Shown: positions 36,250-44,670 of the stretch, piece by piece | Layout: every line of letters begins with the position of its first letter | Position numbering within the stretch: the stretch's first letter is position 1 | Origin: Taklimakanibacter albus | GTDB taxonomy: Bacteria; Pseudomonadota; Alphaproteobacteria; Rhizobiales; Aestuariivirgaceae | Direction of reading: 5' to 3' | DNA length: 64,000 nt | Assembly (NCBI RefSeq): GCF_016595235.1 | Contig: NZ_JAENHL010000006.1 | Location: forward strand, 434,001-498,000 | The notes under the pieces: generated by a model | Database searches by the model: none | What the model saw: only the letters and a program-made list of their open reading frames with translations | What the model was told of the DNA's origin: nothing | Made by a program: the position numbers and the translations under genes

Positions 36250-38340
36250 ATGAACATCCGCCCCAATATCAAGACCGGCAAGTCGGTCTGCCCGCATGAT
36301 TGTCCCTCCGCATGCGCCCTCGAGGTCGAGTTGCTCGATGAGCACACGATCGGCCGGGTGCGCGGCTCCAAGGACAATTCCTACACGCTTGGCGTCATCT
36401 GCGAGAAGGTCGGGCGTTATGCCGAGCGCATTCACCATCCGGACCGCTTGCTCCATCCCTTGAAGCGCAAGGGCGCCAAGGGCGACGGGCAATGGCAGCG
36501 TCTCTCCTGGGACGATGCGATGGGCGAGGTCGCGGAAGCCTTTCTCAAGGCGGAAGAACGTTACGGCGCGCTGTCGGTCTGGCCCTATTATTATGCCGGC
36601 ACCATGGGGCTGGTGATGCGCGACGGCATCAACCGCCTGCGCCATGTGAAGAAATATTCCGGCATGTACGACACGTTCTGTGTCGCTCTGTCCTGGCCGG
36701 GCTTCCTCGCCGGCTGTGGGCGCATGACCGGTTCCGATCCCCGCGAGATGCAGAAGTCGGATCTGATCGTGATCTGGGGCACCAATCCGGTGAACACCCA
36801 GGTCAATGTGATGACCCATGCGTCGCTGGCGCGCAAGACACGCGGCGCCAAGATTGCCTGCGTTGATGTCTATGACACCGGCACGATGAAGCAGGCGGAT
36901 GTGAAGATGATCATCCGACCCGGCACTGACGGGGCGCTTGCCTGCGCCGTCATGCATGTGCTGTTCCGCGACGGTTATGCCGACCGTGCCTATCTCGAGA
37001 AATACACCGACGTCCCGCGTGAGTTCGAAGCGCATCTGCAGTCGCGCTCGCCCGAATGGGCGGCGGCCATTTGCGGCTGTCCTGCGGCTGAGATCGAGGC
37101 TTTCGCCAAGCTCATCGGGCAGACTGAGCGCACATACTTGCGTATCGGCTATGGCTTCACGCGCTCACGCAACGGCTCGGTCAACATGCATGCGGTGACG
37201 GCGATCGCGGCGGTCACCGGCTCATGGCAGCATGAGGGCGGCGGCGCCTTCCATTCCAACAGCGGCATGTACAAGTGGAACAAGACGCTGATCGAGGGGC
37301 TCGAATGCCGCGATCCATCCATCCGACAGCTCGACCAGAGCCGCATCGGGCCGGTACTGCTGAACAATCCTTACGATCTGGCCGGTGGTCCGCCGGTCAC
37401 CGCGATGATCATGCAGAACACCAACCCCGCCTCGGTGGCGCCCGACCAGACCAAGGTCCGGCAGGGGCTGATGCGCGACGACCTGTTTCTCTGCGTGCAT
37501 GAGCAGTTCATGACCGAGACGGCGCAGCTGGCCGATATCGTGCTGCCGGCGACGATGTTCCTCGAGCATGACGACATCTATCAGGGCGGCGGCCATCAGC
37601 ACATCATGCTGGGCGCCAAGCTGGTCGAGGCGCCGGGCGAATGCCGCAACAATCACGAGGTGATCGCCGATCTCGCCCGCCGCGTCGGCGCCAAGCATCA
37701 GGGCTTCGACATGACGCCCCGCGAGCTCATCGACTGGACGCTCAAGAACTCCAACCGGCCCGACCTGGAAAAGCTCGAGCAGGAAACCTGGATCGACGTG
37801 CAGCAGGATTTCGAGACGGCACATTTCCTCAACGGCTTCGGCCATCCGGACGGCAAGTTCCGCTTCAAGCCGGACTGGCAGGCGGCACGCTTCAAGCCCG
37901 GCATCGGGCCTTTCGGCCCGGTCGGCGACATTCCGCCGATGCCCGATCACTGGGGCGTCATCGAGGAGGCGACCGAGACCTATCCGTTCCGGCTGGCGAC
38001 CAGTCCGGCCCGCACCTTCCTTAACTCCACCTTCAACGAGACACCGTCCTCGCGCAAACGGGAAGGGCGGCCGACCGTCTTCGTGCATCCCGAGGACCTT
38101 GCCGCCCAGGGTCTCAAGGATGGCGACAAGGTGCGGCTCGGCAGCGCCCGGGGCGTGGTGACGCTGCATGCCAAGGTGATGGACGGCATCCGCCGCGGCG
38201 TCCTGATCGCCGAGTCGATCTGGCCCAATGACGCTTTCGAGGACGGCAAGGGCATCAACACGCTCACCGGCTGCGATCAGCCGGCGCCGGCCGCTGGTGG
38301 CGTTTTCCATGACAATCGGGTCTGGCTGAAGCCCGCCTAA
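36250..38340 (+). CDS. molybdopterin (bis-MGD) oxidoreductase of the DMSO-reductase family
   Basis: A 696-residue enzyme. The N-terminus binds a 4Fe-4S cluster: SVCPHDCPSAC at residues 13-22 and a fourth Cys in GVICEKVGRY near residue 51. The Mo-pterin body includes GQWQRLSWDDAM, IVIWGTNPVNTQVNVM near residue 176, and a C-terminal cofactor-binding domain (about 580-690, VHPEDLAAQGLKDGDKV). There is no Tat signal, so it is cytoplasmic. A partner subunit is not adjacent. The electron donor and substrate are unknown. It fits with the presumed molybdate importer 8 kb upstream. Confidence 0.9.
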   Translation: MNIRPNIKTGKSVCPHDCPSACALEVELLDEHTIGRVRGSKDNSYTLGVICEKVGRYAERIHHPDRLLHPLKRKGAKGDGQWQRLSWDDAMGEVAEAFLKAEERYGALSVWPYYYAGTMGLVMRDGINRLRHVKKYSGMYDTFCVALSWPGFLAGCGRMTGSDPREMQKSDLIVIWGTNPVNTQVNVMTHASLARKTRGAKIACVDVYDTGTMKQADVKMIIRPGTDGALACAVMHVLFRDGYADRAYLEKYTDVPREFEAHLQSRSPEWAAAICGCPAAEIEAFAKLIGQTERTYLRIGYGFTRSRNGSVNMHAVTAIAAVTGSWQHEGGGAFHSNSGMYKWNKTLIEGLECRDPSIRQLDQSRIGPVLLNNPYDLAGGPPVTAMIMQNTNPASVAPDQTKVRQGLMRDDLFLCVHEQFMTETAQLADIVLPATMFLEHDDIYQGGGHQHIMLGAKLVEAPGECRNNHEVIADLARRVGAKHQGFDMTPRELIDWTLKNSNRPDLEKLEQETWIDVQQDFETAHFLNGFGHPDGKFRFKPDWQAARFKPGIGPFGPVGDIPPMPDHWGVIEEATETYPFRLATSPARTFLNSTFNETPSSRKREGRPTVFVHPEDLAAQGLKDGDKVRLGSARGVVTLHAKVMDGIRRGVLIAESIWPNDAFEDGKGINTLTGCDQPAPAAGGVFHDNRVWLKPA

Positions 38341-38452
38341 GCCGGTTCAGAATATGAACCGCAGATGAATGGGTCGATCAGCCCGCGCTCACACAGAGCG
38401 GGATAGGGTGCGCGCAAGTTCAGCGCTTACCTGCTTCTGATGAGGGCTCATC

Positions 38453-38689
38453 ATGATCCGCCACCTATTGGGATGTCTATTGCTGACAGCCGTTCTGGCC
38501 GTGCCCGTGGCAGCGGCCGAGAAGGCCAAGCCCAAGCTGACCAATGAGGCCAAGGATGGCGTCCAGACGACCCAGGACAACATCACCAAGATGAAGCTCA
38601 AAAAGGCCCAGCAGCCGACCTTTACACCCTCCCTGGGCGGGCCGCCCGTCGCACCATCGCCGCCGCCGGCGCCGCCTTCGATCAACTGA
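38453..38689 (+). CDS. small exported protein of unknown function
   Basis: A 78-residue protein. Signal peptide MIRHLLGCLLLTAVLAVPVA ending at AAA-E. The mature part is lysine-rich then proline-rich (PSLGGPPVAPSPPPAPPS). Not assigned to a family. GAGGG lies about 8 bp before the ATG. Confidence 0.55.
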   Translation: MIRHLLGCLLLTAVLAVPVAAAEKAKPKLTNEAKDGVQTTQDNITKMKLKKAQQPTFTPSLGGPPVAPSPPPAPPSIN

Positions 38690-38701
38690 CGACAATTGAA
38701 T

Positions 38702-38732
38702 CAAAGGCTTAGTCTGTGAATCTAAGCCTTTG
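38702..38732. terminator. perfect 11-bp stem-loop
   Basis: CAAAGGCTTAG (38702-38712) and CTAAGCCTTTG (38722-38732) are perfect inverted repeats with a 9-nt loop, 13 bp after the small exported-protein gene. AAAAG follows, so a U-tract is absent on the plus strand. A terminator is likely; an operator is possible. Confidence 0.5.
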
Positions 38733-38778
38733 AAAAGAATCATTTTCTCAAAACGAGAATCGGCACAGAGTTCCGCCC

Positions 38779-38886
38779 ATGACTTTCCGCCGCGCTACAC
38801 TGCCCACCCACTGGTTCCTGATCATGGCCGTGCTCCTCATGGTGGCCACGATCGCTCCCTTGGCCATGCTGGCGGTCCTCGTCTGA
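38779..38886 (+). CDS. possible 35-residue single-pass membrane microprotein
   Basis: The ATG at 38779 opens a 35-codon frame: MTFRRATLPTHWFLIMAVLL, then a continuous hydrophobic helix (MVATIAPLAMLAVLV) to the TGA at 38884-38886. A basic N-terminus with one helix is plausible for a membrane microprotein, but there is no good ribosome site, and short GC-rich frames can look like this by chance. It lies in the 283-bp gap before the YafY-family gene. Confidence 0.3.
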   Translation: MTFRRATLPTHWFLIMAVLLMVATIAPLAMLAVLV

Positions 38887-38972
38887 CACTTGTCCGAGGC
38901 CGCGTGCGAACGGTCCTGTCTCCTGCCAGCCTCCTGACATAATCTGACAGCAGCATAGGCTAGGTTCTAGCC

Positions 38973-39686
38973 ATGAGACGCGCTGACCGACTTCTTCAAG
39001 TATTGCAGATCCTGCGCCGCCACCGGCGCCCGGTGACCGGCGACGCCATGGCCGACGAGCTGGAGGTGTCGCTGCGCACCGTCTATCGCGACATCAATTC
39101 GCTGGTCGGCCAGGGCGTGCCGATTAGGGGCGAGGCCGGCATCGGTTATGTGCTGGGCGAGGGTTACGACATGCCGCCCTTGATGTTCACGGCCGATGAG
39201 CTCGAGGCCGTCATGCTTGGCCTGCGCTGGGTGACCCGGCGCGGCGATGGCCAGCTGTCGCGGGCGGCGCGCGATTCGGTCGCCAAGATCGGCGCCGTGC
39301 TCCCCGAGGGGCTGAGGCCGTTCCTGTACGATGCGGGGCTCGTCGTGGCGCCGCGCGACGGGCGTACCGTCGATGCGGTCGATGTCGCCGCCTTGCGCAG
39401 CGCCATCCGCGAGAGCCGCAAAGTGTCGATCCAGTATCGCGACGAGATCGACCGCTATACCGAGCGCACCATCTGGCCGATCGGCATCGTCTATTATGAG
39501 GCGACCCGCAACATCATCGCCTGGTGCGAGTTGCGCACCGCCTTCCGCCATTTCCGCACCGACCGGATCGGGCAGGTCGACATCCTCAAGGACCGGTATC
39601 CCAAGCGCCGTAAGGCGCTGCTCAAGGAATGGCAGGATGAGCTGCGCGCCGACATGGAAAAGCCGGATCTCGACGTGTTCCTCTAG
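38973..39686 (+). CDS. YafY-type transcriptional regulator (HTH plus WYL domain)
   Basis: A 237-residue regulator. An N-terminal helix-turn-helix (RRADRLLQVLQILRRHRRPV, then LEVSLRTVYRDINSLVGQGV, residues 2-55) leads to a C-terminal WYL domain (about 140-200) with RKVSIQYRDEIDRYTERTIW. WYL domains sense small ligands or nucleotides. It stands alone; the adjacent amidohydrolase gene is convergent. Confidence 0.9.
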   Translation: MRRADRLLQVLQILRRHRRPVTGDAMADELEVSLRTVYRDINSLVGQGVPIRGEAGIGYVLGEGYDMPPLMFTADELEAVMLGLRWVTRRGDGQLSRAARDSVAKIGAVLPEGLRPFLYDAGLVVAPRDGRTVDAVDVAALRSAIRESRKVSIQYRDEIDRYTERTIWPIGIVYYEATRNIIAWCELRTAFRHFRTDRIGQVDILKDRYPKRRKALLKEWQDELRADMEKPDLDVFL

Positions 39687-39691
39687 CGTCT

Positions 39692-40480
39692 CTACCGGAT
39701 TGCTTCCAACACCGTGGCGGCCGCCAGGCCAAACACTTCGGAAAAACGCTCAATCGTTTCGGCGATGCCGTGCCGGGAGATCAACGTGTCCTGGCGCATT
39801 TCGATCAGCGCATTCGGCAAGCCGCGCTTTTCCGCATGGAACGGGATCGTCACATCGTCCACGTCGTCGATCTGATAAGGCTCATTGTCGCCGATGCACA
39901 GGTCCGTTCGCTCGCGCAGCAGGCGGACGATTTCCGCCCCGAGCCCCATATCGAAACGGTGGGTCACGCCGATGTGCCACGGCCGGGTTTCGCCGGGATA
40001 GTCGCCGGTGAAGCTGTGCATGGCCACCAGCAGTGTCGGCGTGGCGCGGTCCAGCCGAGTCTCGATGATGTCCGATATCGCGCCGTGATATGGAAGGAAG
40101 AAGGCGCGCAGGCGTGCCTCCCGCTCCTGTGGTGACGCCGCCCGATTCGCCGGGATCGTGATCCCGGCGCTCACTTCAGGAATATGACCGCGCGAGGAGG
40201 GTGGGCGATTAAGATCGAGGACGAGGCGCGAATAGTTGCTGAAGATGAGCGGGGCATTCAGCGCCCGGGACAAACCTTTCGCCACCTCGAGCGCGCCTGG
40301 ATCCCAGGCGATGTGAGACAGCATCTCGTCATCCGACAGACCCATTTGGCCGATACGCCGGGGGATCCGGTTGGAGGCATGATCGCATGTGAACACATAG
40401 GGGGAAGTCCCGCTCGGATTCAGCGTCGACACGCTCGGCTCTTCATCGTCGAAGAGATAGCTTTCAATAGATTCTGACAT
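39692..40480 (-). CDS. N-formylglutamate amidohydrolase-family protein
   Basis: A 262-residue zinc-dependent amidohydrolase. Family segments are YVFTCDHASNRIPRRIGQMG near residue 28, HIAWDPGALEVAKGLSRAL near residue 56, SRLVLDLNRPPSS near residue 85, LLVAMHSFTGDY near residue 150 and LIEMRQDTL near residue 226. It may remove an N-formyl group from formylglutamate (last step of a histidine pathway), but no hut genes are near. Its start overlaps the glutamine-synthetase-like gene by 17 bp, so the two work together. Confidence 0.88.
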   Translation of the reverse strand: MSESIESYLFDDEEPSVSTLNPSGTSPYVFTCDHASNRIPRRIGQMGLSDDEMLSHIAWDPGALEVAKGLSRALNAPLIFSNYSRLVLDLNRPPSSRGHIPEVSAGITIPANRAASPQEREARLRAFFLPYHGAISDIIETRLDRATPTLLVAMHSFTGDYPGETRPWHIGVTHRFDMGLGAEIVRLLRERTDLCIGDNEPYQIDDVDDVTIPFHAEKRGLPNALIEMRQDTLISRHGIAETIERFSEVFGLAAATVLEAIR

Positions 40481-41795
40481 AGCGCCGGCACAGATCTTCC
40501 GGTGAGAGCGGTCTGGCGAGATCAGCCTCCTTGGTGAGGACAGAGTGGAAGACCGAGTTGAGGTTCGCGCTCATCCATGAGGAGGCGAGAGAATCCGACG
40601 CGAGCGACGATAGAGCGGTGTCGAGCGAAGAGGGCAGGGCCTCGATACCCATGGACCGGCGGTCTGCTTCGCTGAGGGAAGCAGGGTCGCATTCCAAGGT
40701 GCGTGGCGCCGGCAGATCACCGCGGATGCCTGCGATACCGGCGCGAATGAGAGACCCGAGCGCCAGATAGGGATTGGCCGTTGCATCGAGCGGCCGGAAT
40801 TCAAGATTGAAGGAGCGGTGCCTGTCCTGGCCCGCGATAACCGGGGGCGGGCAGACCCGCAAGGCGGCCTCCCGGTTCTGCACCCCGAAACTTGTATAAC
40901 CGCAGGACCAGTTGCTGGGGCCAAGGCGCAGATAGGAAACCGGGCTCGATGCATAAAAAGGGGCAAGGGCCTTCAGGTGCCTGATGACGCCGCCGGCGAA
41001 GCCCGCGGCGGAACGCGACAGCATTGCCGGCCCATTGCGGTCGAATGTTACATTCTCGCCGGCCCGGTTCACGAAACTGAAGTGAAGATGAGCGCCTGAT
41101 CCGATCTTGCCGGGAAAGGGTTTTGGCGAGAACGTGGCGCAATAACCGCGCCGGCGCGCGACTTCCCGGATAATTTCGCGCGCCACCACCGCCCGGTCGG
41201 CCGCGGTGAGCGCCGGCGCCGGGCCGCATGATATTTCATATTGGCGCCGGCCGGCTTCCGGCTCGATGGTTTCGACATCGAGCTTCGCCTGGTCGAGAGC
41301 CTCGGAGAGATCCTCGAGAAAGGTGGCGACACGCCGCATCTGCTCCAGCGAGAACGAGACAGTCTCGTCAAAGCCGGTGTCGAGAAGCGTGAATTCATGC
41401 TCCATGGCGGCATGGATTGTAAGCCCGGTCAGGCTGTGGAATTCATCGATGGCGGTGGCGAGGAACTGACGCGGACAGCAATCCCAGGGTTCGCCGGATT
41501 GATCGAGGGCGCGGCAGAGAATCATGGTGAGGGGCGGCGCGTCGTCCCAGATGTCTATGTGTGTTTCGGTTCCCGGAACCGGGACTTGCCGCACCTCGGA
41601 CATCGGTCCCCATGGATTGGATGCGGGCTGTTCGAAAGTCGTGAGAGCCAGGCCTGCCGCCGCCCAGCCGAGACCCGTGCTTCGCACCTTCTCGAGGCGT
41701 GATTCCGGCACGCCGCGACAGCGAACCATGCCGACGATATCGGTCCAGCACAGATAGGCTACGCCCGGGCCGCGTCGAGTTGCCTGACTATTCAT
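40464..41795 (-). CDS. glutamine-synthetase-like gamma-glutamyl ligase
   Basis: A 443-residue member of the glutamine synthetase fold, shorter and more diverged than GlnA. Visible motifs are MEHEFTLLD near residue 132 (metal-binding Glu), PFPGKIGSGAHLHFSF near residue 222, LGPSNWSCGYTSFG near residue 290 and FRPLDATANPYLALGSLIRA near residue 333. The GlnA adenylylation loop is not seen. It likely joins glutamate to an amine other than ammonia. It is the first gene after the RpiR regulator and is coupled to the formylglutamate-type amidohydrolase. Confidence 0.88.
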   Translation of the reverse strand: MNSQATRRGPGVAYLCWTDIVGMVRCRGVPESRLEKVRSTGLGWAAAGLALTTFEQPASNPWGPMSEVRQVPVPGTETHIDIWDDAPPLTMILCRALDQSGEPWDCCPRQFLATAIDEFHSLTGLTIHAAMEHEFTLLDTGFDETVSFSLEQMRRVATFLEDLSEALDQAKLDVETIEPEAGRRQYEISCGPAPALTAADRAVVAREIIREVARRRGYCATFSPKPFPGKIGSGAHLHFSFVNRAGENVTFDRNGPAMLSRSAAGFAGGVIRHLKALAPFYASSPVSYLRLGPSNWSCGYTSFGVQNREAALRVCPPPVIAGQDRHRSFNLEFRPLDATANPYLALGSLIRAGIAGIRGDLPAPRTLECDPASLSEADRRSMGIEALPSSLDTALSSLASDSLASSWMSANLNSVFHSVLTKEADLARPLSPEDLCRRYVRIY

Positions 41796-41804
41796 AGGGA
41801 GAGT

Positions 41805-42683
41805 TCATGAGTTCGTGGAGGGAATATGTGTATCGGCGTCCCATTCGAACCCAGTTCGGAGCTGCTCCAGCCGCGTGACGCGCTCGAGCGCCTTTTTGTC
41901 GAGGCGTTCGAAGACCTCGGTATAGACCGCTTCGAGGAGGGCGAAGGTGGGAACGAGAGAATCATAGGCCGACGGCGAAGAGACTTCCGCCGAGATCACG
42001 AAATCGGCGAAGCGGGCGATAGGGGACTGCCACGGATCGGTGAACAGCAGAATTTCGGCTCCCTGTTCCTTGGCGGATCTTGCCAGCGAAACGGATTCCT
42101 TTTCGTAGCGGCGAAAGTCAAAGATGACGAAGACGGTCCGCTTGTCGATATCGAGCAACTGATCGCGGCGGGTCTGAGTGGCGGGCTGAATCATGCGGAT
42201 GCCGGGACGCATCTGGTAGAGATGCAGGTAGAGCATCTGCGCGGCGAGATTTGAAACGCGCCCGCCGCTGAGCACAACGGACTTCTTCAGGTCGCACAGG
42301 CAATCGACGATGCGCTCGAAGTCGCCCTGCGACAGCCTGGCGAAGGAATTCACGACGCCTTCCGAGAATATCGACGAGCACTTGCCCAACGTACCACCGA
42401 CCGCCGACCGGCCGGCGGCGTGCAAGCTCAACGGCGACTGCTTGCGTTCTTCGAGCTCGCTTCTGAGCTCTTTCTGGAAGTCATCGTAGCGCGCGAAGCC
42501 GAGCTTCGCGGTCATGCGCAGCACCGTCGGGCCGCTCACATTCGCCCGGGCGGCAAGGCCCGCCACGGTTTCCAGGCCGGCGATCATGCCGCTGGCGAAC
42601 AGCGTTCTGGCGACCTTCTGTTCGGCGGCCGCGAAGCCGGGAGCCAATCGGCGCAGCCTTTCGGCCACGGTTACATCACTCAT
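41805..42683 (-). CDS. RpiR/MurR-family transcriptional regulator
   Basis: A 292-residue regulator. Residues 1-75 are the RpiR helix-turn-helix (VAERLRRLAPGFAAAEQKVA, then LAARANVSGPTVLRMTAKLG). Residues about 115-260 form a SIS phosphosugar-type domain (LKKSVVLSGGRVSNLAAQML near residue 134). ATG 42683 is preceded by AGGTGA; 42707 is less likely. The gene lies between the ligase operon on its own strand and the divergent importer operon, so it probably controls both. Confidence 0.9.
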   Translation of the reverse strand: MSDVTVAERLRRLAPGFAAAEQKVARTLFASGMIAGLETVAGLAARANVSGPTVLRMTAKLGFARYDDFQKELRSELEERKQSPLSLHAAGRSAVGGTLGKCSSIFSEGVVNSFARLSQGDFERIVDCLCDLKKSVVLSGGRVSNLAAQMLYLHLYQMRPGIRMIQPATQTRRDQLLDIDKRTVFVIFDFRRYEKESVSLARSAKEQGAEILLFTDPWQSPIARFADFVISAEVSSPSAYDSLVPTFALLEAVYTEVFERLDKKALERVTRLEQLRTGFEWDADTHIPSTNS

Positions 42684-42801
42684 CTTGTCACCTCGGACAT
42701 GTATCATTTATCACGTCTATTGCTATTGAAGTCAAATCCGTAATAAAAGAATTGGACCGATATTCTCCGTTAGATACGTTCTCCTGGAGCAAGAGCCGCG
42801 A
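42684..42801. promoter_or_regulatory. divergent promoter region, rpiR-like gene / liv operon
   Basis: This 118-bp AT-rich gap holds the promoters of both the regulator operon and the importer operon. I see several near-dyads around 42750-42775, but none convincing enough to name as the operator. TGGAG stands about 13 bp before the ATG at 42802. Confidence 0.4.
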
Positions 42802-44670
42802 ATGATGGGTGCGTTTGCCGGTCGATGGTTGACGAAGCAGGGCGGCGCAAATGGCGCGCTTCTTGCGCTCCTGATCATCGCCATTGGCATGGGCAGCGCG
42901 CTCCTGGGCTCGCCCGCGATGCTCAATACGGTCACCAACATGATGACCGCTCTTGTCGGCGTCATGGCGATCGCGCTCTTCTCCGGCAATTCGGGAGCGC
43001 TCAGTTTCGGACATGTGGCCTTCATGGCGCTGGGCGCACAGGTCAGCGCCACATTGACCATGCCGCCGGCGCTCAAGGCGCAATTGTTTCCAGCACTTCC
43101 CGATATTCTGCTGCATTTCCAGGCGAACTTCGCGGTGGCCCTCGTGCTGACCGCTATCCTTGTTGGCCTCTTTGCATTCGCCACTGGCCTCGCGATCGTC
43201 AAGCTGTCGAGCGCCACGATTCCCATAGCGACGCTCGGTCTTCTCATCATCGTCAACTCGCTGATCATCGGCGCCGACGGCGTCACGCGCGGCAGCCAGG
43301 CGGTCTATGGCATTCCCAAAAGCGTCGACATCTTTGTCGTATCGGCGGTCGCGGCCCTGGTCACTGGCTTCATCGCCCTGTTCAAGGAATCGGCCGCCGG
43401 CCTCGCTTTGCGGGCGACGCGTGAAGACGAGGCGGCGGCAGCGGCGGTGGGTGTCGATGTCGCGCGGCTGCGCCTTCTGGCCTGGGTGCTGAGTGGCGCC
43501 GTAGCCGCAATCGCTGGCGCCTTGATTGCCCATAATCTCTCCGTCTTTTCGCCGAAGGACTTTTATCTCGACCTGACTTTCTCGCTGGTCGTCATGCTCA
43601 TCGTCGGCGGGGTCAATAGCGTGAGCGGCGCCTTGGCCGGAACGCTCGTCGTGACGGTGATGATCGAAATCCTGAGACGGCTGGAGAACGGCTTCTCGCT
43701 TGGTGTCGTCGAAGTGCCGCAGATTTTCGGGCTGACCATCATCGGTCTGTCGCTCCTGATCATGGCGGTTCTCTATTACCGGCCGGGCGGGCTCCTTGGT
43801 TATCGCGAGCTGGCCGATATTCTTTCGCGGCGCTCAGCACCCGTGGCGTCCAAGCCTCACTCGGTGCCGGCGCAGGTGACACAAAAGGACGCGGAAAAGC
43901 ACATGCTCCGCGTGGCGTCGGTCTCGAAAGTATATGGCGGCGTGAAGGCGTTGCAGGAGGTCTCGCTCGAGGTTGCCTCAGGCGAGATACTCGGTCTCAT
44001 CGGACCCAATGGCTCCGGCAAGTCGACCTTGCTCGCCTGCATCAGCGGCACGCAGTCGGCGTCGAGCGGATCGATCCGGATGGATGGCGCGGAACTTGCC
44101 GGCCTGCCGGCCTTTGCCGTCGCCCAATCCGGCATTGCCAGGAATTTCCAGAGCATCCGGCTGTTCGCCAACCTCTCGGTTCTCGAGAATGTGCTGGTCG
44201 CCGTTCTGGCCAATGACCGGACGGCGACGCAGGCGAGCGCACGCCATAAGGCGATGACGCTGCTCGACCGTCTGGCGATCGCCGAGCTGGCTCATCGCCG
44301 CTCTGGCGATCTGGCTTATGGCCAGCAGCGACGGGTCGAGATCGCGCGGGCTTTGGCGCTCGACCCGCGCTTCCTGCTGCTCGATGAGCCGGCAGCGGGC
44401 ATGAACGAGGCGGAGACCGGAGACCTCTTGAATATTCTCGGTCAGACGATGCGGGAGACATCGATCGGCCTGATCATCGTCGACCACGACATGCCGCTGA
44501 TCATGCGGCTTTGCCATCGCCTTGTGGTCCTCAATCGTGGCTCGGTCCTCGCCGTCGGAGCGCCGCAGGAAATCCAGAACGACGAGACAGTGCGTGAAGC
44601 TTATTTCGGCCGTCGCCGCTCCGGAAAAGGGCGGCCCATAACAATGCAACAAAGGGAGATTATCGCGTGA
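42802..44670 (+). CDS. fused branched-chain-type ABC permease and ATP-binding protein (LivM-LivG)
   Basis: A 622-residue fusion. Residues about 15-340 are a LivM permease with about nine hydrophobic segments, including NSLIIGADGVTRGSQAVYGI and RATREDEAAAAAVGVDVARL, the coupling loop. A linker (about 345-370) leads to a LivG ATPase: Walker A GPNGSGKST near residue 402, LAYGQQRRVEIARALALDP as signature, Walker B LLLDEPAAGMNEAE, and H-loop IIVDHDMPLIMRL. The 3' end overlaps the binding-protein gene by 4 bp. Such fusions occur in several rhizobia. The ligand is unknown. Confidence 0.9.
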   Translation: MMGAFAGRWLTKQGGANGALLALLIIAIGMGSALLGSPAMLNTVTNMMTALVGVMAIALFSGNSGALSFGHVAFMALGAQVSATLTMPPALKAQLFPALPDILLHFQANFAVALVLTAILVGLFAFATGLAIVKLSSATIPIATLGLLIIVNSLIIGADGVTRGSQAVYGIPKSVDIFVVSAVAALVTGFIALFKESAAGLALRATREDEAAAAAVGVDVARLRLLAWVLSGAVAAIAGALIAHNLSVFSPKDFYLDLTFSLVVMLIVGGVNSVSGALAGTLVVTVMIEILRRLENGFSLGVVEVPQIFGLTIIGLSLLIMAVLYYRPGGLLGYRELADILSRRSAPVASKPHSVPAQVTQKDAEKHMLRVASVSKVYGGVKALQEVSLEVASGEILGLIGPNGSGKSTLLACISGTQSASSGSIRMDGAELAGLPAFAVAQSGIARNFQSIRLFANLSVLENVLVAVLANDRTATQASARHKAMTLLDRLAIAELAHRRSGDLAYGQQRRVEIARALALDPRFLLLDEPAAGMNEAETGDLLNILGQTMRETSIGLIIVDHDMPLIMRLCHRLVVLNRGSVLAVGAPQEIQNDETVREAYFGRRRSGKGRPITMQQREIIA

